This document shows positions 56,747-64,000 of a stretch of DNA of 64,000 nucleotides, in pieces. The stretch is from Serratia bockelmannii (lineage in GTDB: Bacteria > Pseudomonadota > Gammaproteobacteria > Enterobacterales > Enterobacteriaceae), in assembly GCF_008011855.1 (NCBI RefSeq), contig NZ_VOUX01000007.1, positions 78,947 through 142,946 on the forward strand. The letters run 5' to 3'. The stretch's first letter is position 1. Each line of letters begins with the position of its first letter. A program made the translations under genes and the position numbers. The notes under the pieces were generated by a model. The model was given only the letters and a program-made list of their open reading frames with translations, made no database searches and was not told where the DNA came from.

Positions 56747-57904
56747 TCAGCTACGCGCAGGCAACGCCAAACGACGCTCGTTGTGCGCCACCCGCCACGC
56801 CAACAGCAGCACGCAGAGACTGCAGAGCGACAGCACGGCACCCAGGTGCAGCGACAGCCCCGCCAGCACCAGGCCACCGCCGAGCATCAGGTAATACATC
56901 AGGCCAAGGATGGCGCCGGCAGTGCCCATGCAGTCTTTATAATGGCGCAGCGCGCGCGCCAGAATATTGGGAATGGCGATGCCGTACGCCATCACCACCA
57001 GCATCATCGGCAGAACAAACCACAAGGTCCCTTCCAGCAGCAATACCAGCAGGCCGCCGGTCAGCGACAGCGCGCAGGCCAGCATCAACAGTGCGGGGAA
57101 CAGCCAGCGTTTGCCGATCAAAAACTTGTTGATCGCCGCGCCGATACCCACTCCGACCGCCAATACCAAACCGGTATAACCGAACCACTGCGTCGGCAAT
57201 CCCAACGCTGAGAAGTGGAATGGCGCCAGTTGGTAATAGCTGAACATGCAAATATTGAACAACGCCACCAACAGCGCACTGAGCCAAATATCCCCGTCCT
57301 TGATCATCCGCCCCAGCGTGCCGAAAAATGAACTCTTCACCACCTGTTGCGGACGCGTCTCCGGCAGTTGCCAACCGGCATAGCCCAACAACAGCGCCGC
57401 CAACAGCGCCAAACCGCCGAACACCCCCTGATAGCCCCAATAGTAAGTCAGCACTGCGCCGCTCAACACGCCAACCGCCGGACTGATCGCCATGGCGATC
57501 CCCATCACCGAGAACACCCGCGCCAACTCATAACCGTCGAAGCGATCGCGAATCGCCGTTTGCGTCCCGACCGAACCGACCGCCGCGCCAAAGGCGGCCA
57601 GCACACGCGCCGCCAGCAGCACGCTGAAGCTGCCGCTGAACAGCGCGATGATAGAAGCCAGCAGATAGAGCGTCAGCCCGGCCAAAATGGTAGGACGCCG
57701 CCCGATGACGTCGCACATCCGCCCCCATACCACCACGCCGAGCGCAAAAGCGAAAAAGTAACAAGAGAGCGTTTGCGCCGCCATCTCCGCACTGACCCGG
57801 AAACCGTGCGCAATGTGCGTCAATGCCGGGCTGTAGATGGTCTCCACCACCTGGGGAAACATCATCATCGACGTCGCCAACGTCAGCGTCAGTTTACGTT
57901 GCAT
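56747..57904 (-). CDS. MFS exporter, drug-resistance type
   Basis: 385 residues, 12 predicted segments. The motif-A loop is WGRMCDVIGRRPTIL, and the fifth segment has AMAISPAVGVLSGAV. Divergent from an AraC-type regulator 100 bases away, which probably controls it. ATG 57904 has a CAGGAT site; an upstream in-frame start is not used. Substrate unknown. Confidence 0.87.
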   Translation of the reverse strand: MQRKLTLTLATSMMMFPQVVETIYSPALTHIAHGFRVSAEMAAQTLSCYFFAFALGVVVWGRMCDVIGRRPTILAGLTLYLLASIIALFSGSFSVLLAARVLAAFGAAVGSVGTQTAIRDRFDGYELARVFSVMGIAMAISPAVGVLSGAVLTYYWGYQGVFGGLALLAALLLGYAGWQLPETRPQQVVKSSFFGTLGRMIKDGDIWLSALLVALFNICMFSYYQLAPFHFSALGLPTQWFGYTGLVLAVGVGIGAAINKFLIGKRWLFPALLMLACALSLTGGLLVLLLEGTLWFVLPMMLVVMAYGIAIPNILARALRHYKDCMGTAGAILGLMYYLMLGGGLVLAGLSLHLGAVLSLCSLCVLLLAWRVAHNERRLALPARS

Positions 57905-58004
57905 AACAGATCCTGTAGCCAAGAATAGGCTGCACAAGGTAGCATCAGCTCCCCGGTACCGATTACAATATAAAAGACAATAAATTTACAAAATCGGACA
58001 TACT

Positions 58005-58772
58005 ATGGCGTGGCTTCAGGCGCAGGACAGTTTTAATCCGGATACGCTCGACAACGGGGTACTCGGGATCGCCGCCGAACTGGCGCAGCACGACTCGGGC
58101 ACGCATTGGCATGACAGGGGGCAGTTGCTGTTCTGTCAGCAAGGCAGCATGCGCATCACGCTCAACCAAAGCATCTGTATGCTGCCGCCGGGCAGAGTCG
58201 CCTGGATCCCGCCGCAGGTGGCTCACCGCGTTCAGGTCAACGGCGTCGTCGGTTACCGTTCGCTTTATCTCGACGCCGATCGCTATGCCTGTCTGCCTGC
58301 GCAGCTTGCCGTACTGACAGCCTCGCCGCTGCTGCGCGAGGTGTTGGAACGCATCGCGTTCGCCGCTTTCGACACCGACTGGCAGCACGGGCCTCACGCC
58401 AATATTCTGGCGGTCTGCCTCGACGAGATCGCCGCCGCACCGCGCGAACTGACGTTGCTGCCGCTGCCCAGCGACCGGCGCCTGCGCCATCTGACCAATC
58501 TGGACATGCTTCCGCCGCTGCACGAGCTATCGCGCTATAGCGGCGCTTCCGAGAAAACCATCAGCCGGATTTTCCGCCGTGAAACCGGTCTCAGTTATCA
58601 ACAGTGGCGTCAGCAATGGCGCCTGATCAAAGCGATAGAGATGTTGGCCGCAGGGCTGAGCCAATCCGAGGTCGCCGGCCAGCTGGCGTTTTCCAGCGAC
58701 AGCGCCTTCGCCACTTTTTTCAAGAATATGATGGGTTGCCCAGCGAGGGCGTATATGGAGAGACGAAAGTAA
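58005..58772 (+). CDS. AraC-family regulator with N-terminal cupin
   Basis: 255 residues: a small cupin-like ligand domain (GTHWHDRGQLLFCQQGSMR, then PPGRVAWIPPQVAH) and a C-terminal AraC double helix-turn-helix (LHELSRYSGASEKTISRIF..., RRETGLSYQQWRQQ.., SDSAFATFFKNMMG). Divergent from the MFS gene, as for regulators of the NimR type that control an exporter. Confidence 0.9.
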   Translation: MAWLQAQDSFNPDTLDNGVLGIAAELAQHDSGTHWHDRGQLLFCQQGSMRITLNQSICMLPPGRVAWIPPQVAHRVQVNGVVGYRSLYLDADRYACLPAQLAVLTASPLLREVLERIAFAAFDTDWQHGPHANILAVCLDEIAAAPRELTLLPLPSDRRLRHLTNLDMLPPLHELSRYSGASEKTISRIFRRETGLSYQQWRQQWRLIKAIEMLAAGLSQSEVAGQLAFSSDSAFATFFKNMMGCPARAYMERRK

Positions 58773-58880
58773 GACGCCGTCTAAAACGGCAACGCAGACA
58801 GAAGGCGTTGATGGAGAGGAGGCTCGCGAAGGCGGGAACGGCGCCCCCGCGACACGCGAGAACGCCGTTCCGCTACACCT

Positions 58881-60533
58881 CTATCGATAGACGATCTCGC
58901 CCTTTGGCTCGTAGGCCGCCGCATCCAGCGGCGAGTGTTTCTCGATGTACTGCTTCAGCACTTCGGCATCGATAAAGCCGGTGTTGACGTAGCTCGGCAG
59001 CCCGTCCAGCTTCGGATAGCCGTCGCCGCCCAGCGCATTGAAGTTCAGTGTCGCCATGCGGTAGGTTTTATCCGCCTGCAGCGGCTGGCCGTTGATCTTC
59101 ACCTCGCTGACGCCCTTGCCGTCCGCCACTAGGCTGACGTTGGCGAACTGGGCGTAGGCGCCGGAGTCCGGCTTCATGTTGGCCACCACCGCCAGATACT
59201 GTTCAACCTCACGGCCTTTCATATCGACATGCACCAACGTGTTGCCAAACGGCTGCACCTTGAGCACGTTCTTGTAGGTGATATCGCCGCTTTCAATCGA
59301 ATCGCGCACCCCGCCGCCGCTCATCACGGCGAAGTCGGCGTCGGCGCGCTCCCTCTGCGCCGCCAGCATCACCCGAGCCAGGTTGGTCTGCACGAAGCGC
59401 ACCTTGCTGCGATCGCCTTCAAGCTTGCCGTTGACGCTGCCGATCTTCACGCCCAGCTGCGCCTTGCCCTTATCCTGGAACGGCGTCAGCAGCTTCATCA
59501 TGGTCGGATCTTCCGCAATCTGCTGGGTGTAGTACACCCGCTCGCTGGTGCCGTCCGCCTTCTCCACCTTCTTCTTCAGGTTTACCGGGATCAGCTGATA
59601 ATGCACCAGCTTCAGCTCGCCGTTGCGGAATTCGAAGTCGGCGCGACCCACGTATTTCCCCCACTCATGCGCTTGCACGATCCAGGTGCCGTTCTGGCGA
59701 TCCGGCGAGCACGGCGTGCCCGGCACATAATCCACCTGTTTGCGGTTGTCGCCGGCCATACACACCGGATCCTGTGAGTGGCCGCCGACGATCATGTCGA
59801 GATATCCGGCCGGCAGGCTGCGCGCCATCTCCACGTCGCCCGGCGCGTTCGAGCCGTGTTCGCCGTTATCGTAGTGCCCCATGTGGGTGGCGGCGATAAT
59901 CACGTCCGGCTTCTCGTCCTTGCGAAGTTGCTCCACCACCTGCTTCGCTTCCTGCGCCGGCACGCGGAACTCCATGTCGGTGAAGTACTCCGGGTTGCCA
60001 ATCTTAGCAGTGTCGTCGGTCGTCAGGCCGATAACGGCAATCTTGATGCCCTGCTTGTCGAACAAGGCGTAAGGCTTGAACAGGCGTTGGCCGGTGCTTT
60101 TCTGATAGATATTGGCGGACAGAAGCGGGAAAGTTGCCCATTTCTCCTGCTGGCGCAGTACGCTCAGCGGGTTGTCGAATTCGTGGTTGCCGATCGCCAT
60201 CGCGTCATAGCCCACCAGGTTCATGCCGCGGAAGTCCGGCTCGGCGTCCTGCAAATCCGATTCCGGCACGCCGGTGTTGATATCGCCGCCGGACAGCAAC
60301 AGCAGGCTGCCGCCCTGCGCCGCCACTTCCTGACGAATGCCGTCCACCAGCGTTTTCTGCGCGCCCAGACCGTATTCGCCGTGATCGTTCTGCCAGAAGT
60401 GACCGTGATGATCGTTGGTATGCAGAATGGTGATGGCGTAGGTCTTATCCTTTTCCCAGGCACTGGCGGCCCCCGACAGCAACGTCAGGGAAACGGCCAG
60501 CGCGCATGCGGTGGTTTTCAGCGAAAAACGCAT
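58881..60533 (-). CDS. ushA: Bifunctional UDP-sugar hydrolase / 5'-nucleotidase
   Basis: A periplasmic 550-residue enzyme that breaks UDP-sugars and 5'-nucleotides. Signal peptide ends at ASA/WEKDK. Metal-site motifs are HTNDHHGHF, GGDINTG, IGNHEFDNP, ATHMGHYDNG and VGGHSQDP; the C-terminal substrate domain has NFNALGGDGYP. ATG 60533 matches the E. coli size; seven extra codons upstream are unlikely. Confidence 0.97.
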   Translation of the reverse strand: MRFSLKTTACALAVSLTLLSGAASAWEKDKTYAITILHTNDHHGHFWQNDHGEYGLGAQKTLVDGIRQEVAAQGGSLLLLSGGDINTGVPESDLQDAEPDFRGMNLVGYDAMAIGNHEFDNPLSVLRQQEKWATFPLLSANIYQKSTGQRLFKPYALFDKQGIKIAVIGLTTDDTAKIGNPEYFTDMEFRVPAQEAKQVVEQLRKDEKPDVIIAATHMGHYDNGEHGSNAPGDVEMARSLPAGYLDMIVGGHSQDPVCMAGDNRKQVDYVPGTPCSPDRQNGTWIVQAHEWGKYVGRADFEFRNGELKLVHYQLIPVNLKKKVEKADGTSERVYYTQQIAEDPTMMKLLTPFQDKGKAQLGVKIGSVNGKLEGDRSKVRFVQTNLARVMLAAQRERADADFAVMSGGGVRDSIESGDITYKNVLKVQPFGNTLVHVDMKGREVEQYLAVVANMKPDSGAYAQFANVSLVADGKGVSEVKINGQPLQADKTYRMATLNFNALGGDGYPKLDGLPSYVNTGFIDAEVLKQYIEKHSPLDAAAYEPKGEIVYR

Positions 60534-60711
60534 GGCGGATCTCCGTGTATTCAATAGCTTTTATGATGAGGGCGGAATTGTAGCGCGAATTAATGACAGC
60601 TGATTTCAAATTTTTGCGATGTGAGTCTGATTATTTCAGATATGGTAAAAATTGGGCGCCCTGCCTAAGATGTCATCTCTGTGCTCAACAACTTCTCAGG
60701 CTAATAATAAT

Positions 60712-61932
60712 ATGACCGACAGTAGCCAAAGCGCGATGCCGCCCGCCAAGGGCAGTGCGGTGAAGGGAACCGCCTTCTCCATCCTTGGCGCCATCAGCGT
60801 GTCTCACCTGCTCAACGATATGATCCAGTCGCTGATCCTGGCGATCTACCCGATCCTGCAAGCCGATTTTCACCTCAGCTTCGTGCAGATCGGCATGATC
60901 ACCCTGACCTATCAGCTAACCGCCTCGCTGCTGCAGCCGCTGATCGGGTATTACACCGATAAACACCCGCAGCCTTACTCGTTGCCGATCGGCATGGGCT
61001 TTACCCTGTCCGGCCTGCTGCTGCTGTCGGTGGCGAGCACCTTCCCGCTGGTGCTGCTGGCGGCGGCGCTGGTGGGCACCGGCTCATCGGTCTTCCACCC
61101 GGAATCCTCGCGCGTGGCGCGCATGGCCTCCGGCGGACGACACGGCCTGGCGCAGTCGCTGTTCCAGGTCGGCGGCAACTTCGGCAGCTCGCTCGGCCCG
61201 CTGCTGGCCGCGCTGATCATCGCGCCTTACGGCAAAGGCAACGTCGCCTGGTTCACGCTGGCGGCACTGCTGGCGATCGTGGTATTGCTGCAGGTCAGCA
61301 AATGGTATCAACATCAGCATCGGGCAACTAAAGGGCTGCCGAAAAGCCCTTCGGTGTTGAAACCGCTGCCAAAACGTACCGTTGCCTACTCACTGGGCAT
61401 TCTGCTGGTGCTGATTTTCTCCAAATACTTCTACTTGGCCAGCATTAGCAGCTATTACACCTTTTATCTGATACATAAGTTCGGCGTTTCAGTGCAGAAT
61501 GCGCAAATTCATCTGTTCGCCTTCCTGTTCGCAGTAGCGGCTGGCACCATTATCGGCGGGCCTCTTGGCGATAAGATAGGGCGTAAATACGTTATTTGGG
61601 GCTCTATTCTCGGCGCTGCACCATTTACCCTTGTTTTACCCTATGCATCACTCTATTGGACCGGCATTTTAACGGTGATCATCGGGGTTATTCTCGCCTC
61701 GGCGTTCTCCGCCATTCTGGTCTACGCTCAGGAGCTTATCCCCGGTAAAGTCGGCATGGTTTCCGGCTTATTCTTCGGTTTTGCTTTCGGTATGGGCGGG
61801 TTAGGCGCGGCAGTTCTTGGTTATGTCGCCGATTTAACCAGTATCGAACTGGTCTACCAAATCTGTGCTTTCCTACCGCTGATCGGCATTATCACCGCGC
61901 TACTGCCCAATATGGAGCATAAACCGCAATAA
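60712..61932 (+). CDS. fsr: Fosmidomycin efflux MFS transporter Fsr
   Basis: 406 residues, 12 segments: AISVSHLLNDMIQSLILAIY, FHPESSRVARMASGGRHGLA and IFSKYFYLASISSYYTFYL are near-identical to E. coli Fsr. ATG 60712 gives the E. coli length; twenty upstream codons are open but unsupported. Divergent from ushA. The order ushA-fsr-ybaL is that of E. coli. Confidence 0.95.
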   Translation: MTDSSQSAMPPAKGSAVKGTAFSILGAISVSHLLNDMIQSLILAIYPILQADFHLSFVQIGMITLTYQLTASLLQPLIGYYTDKHPQPYSLPIGMGFTLSGLLLLSVASTFPLVLLAAALVGTGSSVFHPESSRVARMASGGRHGLAQSLFQVGGNFGSSLGPLLAALIIAPYGKGNVAWFTLAALLAIVVLLQVSKWYQHQHRATKGLPKSPSVLKPLPKRTVAYSLGILLVLIFSKYFYLASISSYYTFYLIHKFGVSVQNAQIHLFAFLFAVAAGTIIGGPLGDKIGRKYVIWGSILGAAPFTLVLPYASLYWTGILTVIIGVILASAFSAILVYAQELIPGKVGMVSGLFFGFAFGMGGLGAAVLGYVADLTSIELVYQICAFLPLIGIITALLPNMEHKPQ

Positions 61933-61944
61933 CCCCGCGAACCG

Positions 61945-61972
61945 CCCGGATGAAATTATTTATTCATCCGGG
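61945..61972 (+). terminator. Hairpin after fsr
   Basis: CCCGGATGAA and TTCATCCGGG form a perfect 10-bp stem with an 8-base AT loop; a short T-poor tail follows. Confidence 0.55.
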
Positions 61973-62177
61973 TTATCCTACGGATAAATCAATGTTATTT
62001 GGCTTATCTGACACAAAACTCCCTTATTGCCCCGCCTTAAGTGAAATCCTCTGCTTTTTTACAAAAAAGGCCAAATTAGCCAAGCAAGCCGCGAACAAAT
62101 GCAATAAACTAAATGTATCTTTTCGTAACTTTGTTGCGTTTCTCCCGTGCCGCGATGCATAGCCAGAAGGAGTATGG

Positions 62178-63869
62178 ATGCATAATTCAACACCGCTCAT
62201 TACCACCATCGTCGGAGGGTTAGTACTCGCCTTCCTCCTCGGCATGCTGGCGAACCGCCTGCGCATCTCCCCTCTGGTGGGGTATCTGGCCGCAGGGGTA
62301 CTCGCCGGCCCGTTCACCCCCGGTTTCGTTGCTGATACCTCACTGGCGCCGGAACTGGCGGAAATCGGCGTTATCCTGTTGATGTTCGGTGTTGGCCTGC
62401 ACTTCTCTTTGAAAGACCTCCTCGCAGTAAAATCTATCGCCATACCCGGCGCCGTGGCGCAGATAGCCGTCGCTACCCTGCTCGGCATGGGGCTGTCCAA
62501 GCTGCTCGGCTGGGATCTGATCTCCGGGCTGGTGTTCGGCCTCTGTCTCTCCACCGCCAGCACCGTGGTGCTGCTGCGCGCGCTGGAGGAACGGCAGCTG
62601 ATCGACAGCCAGCGCGGGCAAATCGCCATCGGCTGGCTGATCGTCGAAGATTTGGCGATGGTGCTGACGCTGGTGTTACTACCGGCCTTCGGCAACATGC
62701 TGGGCAACAACAACGCCAGCAGCGGCCAACTGCTGATGGAGCTGGCGCTGACCATCGGCAAGGTCATCGCCTTCATCGCGCTGATGATCGTGGTCGGCCG
62801 CCGTCTGGTACCGTGGATCCTGTCGAAAACCGCCAGCACCGGCTCGCGCGAACTGTTCACCCTGGCGGTATTGGCGCTGGCGCTCGGCATCGCCTACGGC
62901 GCGGTGAAACTGTTCGACGTCTCCTTCGCCCTGGGCGCCTTCTTCGCCGGCATGGTGCTGAACGAGTCCGAACTGAGCCACCGCGCGGCGCACGATACCC
63001 TGCCGCTGCGCGACGCGTTCGCGGTGCTGTTCTTCGTCTCGGTCGGCATGCTGTTCGATCCGATGATCGTGATTAACGAACCGCTGGCGGTGCTGGCGAC
63101 GCTGGCGATCATCGTGTTCGGCAAATCCGCCGCTGCGTTCCTGCTGGTGAAAATGTTCGGCCACTCCAAGCGTACCGCGCTGACCATCTCCGCCAGCCTG
63201 GCGCAGATCGGCGAATTCGCCTTTATTCTGGCGGGCCTCGGCATCACGCTCGGCATGATGTCGGAACACGGTCGCAATCTGGTGCTGGCAGGCGCGATCC
63301 TGTCGATCATGCTCAACCCGCTGTTGTTCACCCTGCTGGAGCGCTATCTGGCCAAGACCGAAACCATCGAAGAGCAAATCCTCGAAGAGGCGGTGGAAGA
63401 AGAAAAGCAGATCCCGGTAGAAATGTGCAACCATGCGCTGGTGGTCGGCTATGGCCGCGTCGGCAGCCTGCTGGGCGGCAAACTGGCCGAGGCGGGCATC
63501 CCGCTGGTGGTGATCGAAAACTCCCGCCCGCGGGTGGAAGCGCTGCGCGAGCAAGGCATCAAGACGGTGCTGGGCAACGCCGCCAATCCGGAAGTGATGG
63601 ATCTGGCGCGGCTCGACTGCGCGCGCTGGCTGCTGCTGACTATCCCCAACGGCTATGAGGCCGGCGAGATCGTCGCCTCGGCGCGCGCCAAGCGCCCGAA
63701 CATCGAGATCATCGCCCGCGCCCACTACGACGACGAAGTGGCCTACATCACCGATCGCGGCGCCAATCAGGTGGTGATGGGCGAACGGGAGATCGCCAAC
63801 AGCATGCTGAACATCCTGCAGCTGGACACCCTGAGCGAAGAAGAAAAAATGGGCGGCTGCCCGATCTGA
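62178..63869 (+). CDS. ybaL: Putative cation:proton antiporter YbaL (KefC/CPA2 family)
   Basis: A 563-residue membrane protein: an N-terminal CPA2 antiporter of about 12 segments (LLMFGVGLHFSLKDLL, LSTASTVVLLRALEERQ) and a C-terminal TrkA-N nucleotide-binding domain (LVVGYGRVGSLLGGKLAEAG, about residue 418 on). Related to glutathione-gated K+ exporters, but the ligand is not known. An AAGGAG ribosome site precedes ATG 62178. Confidence 0.94.
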   Translation: MHNSTPLITTIVGGLVLAFLLGMLANRLRISPLVGYLAAGVLAGPFTPGFVADTSLAPELAEIGVILLMFGVGLHFSLKDLLAVKSIAIPGAVAQIAVATLLGMGLSKLLGWDLISGLVFGLCLSTASTVVLLRALEERQLIDSQRGQIAIGWLIVEDLAMVLTLVLLPAFGNMLGNNNASSGQLLMELALTIGKVIAFIALMIVVGRRLVPWILSKTASTGSRELFTLAVLALALGIAYGAVKLFDVSFALGAFFAGMVLNESELSHRAAHDTLPLRDAFAVLFFVSVGMLFDPMIVINEPLAVLATLAIIVFGKSAAAFLLVKMFGHSKRTALTISASLAQIGEFAFILAGLGITLGMMSEHGRNLVLAGAILSIMLNPLLFTLLERYLAKTETIEEQILEEAVEEEKQIPVEMCNHALVVGYGRVGSLLGGKLAEAGIPLVVIENSRPRVEALREQGIKTVLGNAANPEVMDLARLDCARWLLLTIPNGYEAGEIVASARAKRPNIEIIARAHYDDEVAYITDRGANQVVMGEREIANSMLNILQLDTLSEEEKMGGCPI

Positions 63870-63911
63870 AACGCCACGCGCGTGACTAGTCCTGATATAG
63901 GTTGACACTTT

Positions 63912-64000
63912 TCAACCGGATAACGCCCGATGAACCTCATCGGGCGTTTTGTATTTCAGCGACAAGTGCGGCCGCCGCGTGTTGTAGAGGTTCACCGACT
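63912..64000 (-). mobile_element. 3' end of an IS3-family insertion sequence (transposase OrfB C-terminus)
   Basis: On the minus strand bases 63998-63912 encode the last 28 residues of a DDE transposase: SVNLYNTRRPHLSLKYKTP and then DEVHRALSG, with stop TGA. NTRRPH..L followed by P.EV is the integrase-core end typical of IS3-family OrfB. The element's end lies in the 40 bases after ybaL, near the GGTTGACACTTTT stretch. The rest is outside the window. Confidence 0.85.

Overview
The window comes from the chromosome of an enterobacterium, most likely Serratia (marcescens group). The reasons are high G+C with G/C-rich third codon positions, near-identity of the core proteins to Enterobacterales families, E. 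coli-like gene order broken by Serratia-type accessory genes, and a ChiX small RNA between ybaP and ybaK. The species call is an inference. No phage, plasmid or CRISPR region is seen; the only mobile DNA is the end of an IS3-family element at the right edge.

Layout. (1) 1-15.7 kb is a core block in E. coli order: end of a rihA-like gene, azoR, ybeL, leuS-lptE-holA-nadD, rsfS-rlmH-mrdA-mrdB-rlpA, dacA, ybeD, lipB-lipA, tatE. It covers translation, LPS export, DNA polymerase III, NAD, ribosome silencing, cell-wall elongation and lipoate. (2) 15.8-20.3 kb holds a MASE2-type diguanylate cyclase, an acetyltransferase, a fluoride riboswitch with crcB, a 31-residue membrane ORF, a tetR-MFS drug-efflux pair with an operator, and cspE. 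(3) 20.6-33.3 kb is accessory. Its core is a six-gene set (M20 deacetylase, flavin monooxygenase, ABC binding protein, GNAT, ABC permease, ABC ATPase) matching the gene content of the Bacillus yxe/ytm organosulfur salvage operons. After it come a VOC protein, a cold-shock-domain protein with a zinc-ribbon partner, a second diguanylate cyclase, a gene-poor stretch with candidate small RNAs, a WrbA-like flavodoxin, a GT-C glycosyltransferase and small genes. (4) 33.4-40.1 kb is tRNA-Arg(UCU), an unknown translationally coupled ORF pair, folD, ybcJ, cysS (with a possible attenuator leader), ppiB, lpxH and purEK with a PurR box. (5) 40.1-54.5 kb is galP (CRP and GalR sites), ybbPA/tesA/ybbO/cnoX, cfa, qmcA-ybbJ, cueR/copA and ybaP. 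copA has three metal-binding domains and a predicted -1 frameshift site. (6) 54.5-64 kb is chiX, ybaK, an inserted group (PBP4-like lipoprotein, MFS, AraC regulator), ushA, fsr, ybaL and the IS3 end.

The least explained items are: the mutually exclusive hairpins before cysS; two or three terminator-ended intergenic transcripts at 29.8-30.9 kb; a 131-bp inverted-repeat element whose ends supply the stop codons of both cnoX and cfa; the ATGA-coupled ORF pair beside argU; an amphipathic C-terminal tail on AzoR; and the frameshift signal in the triple-domain copA.
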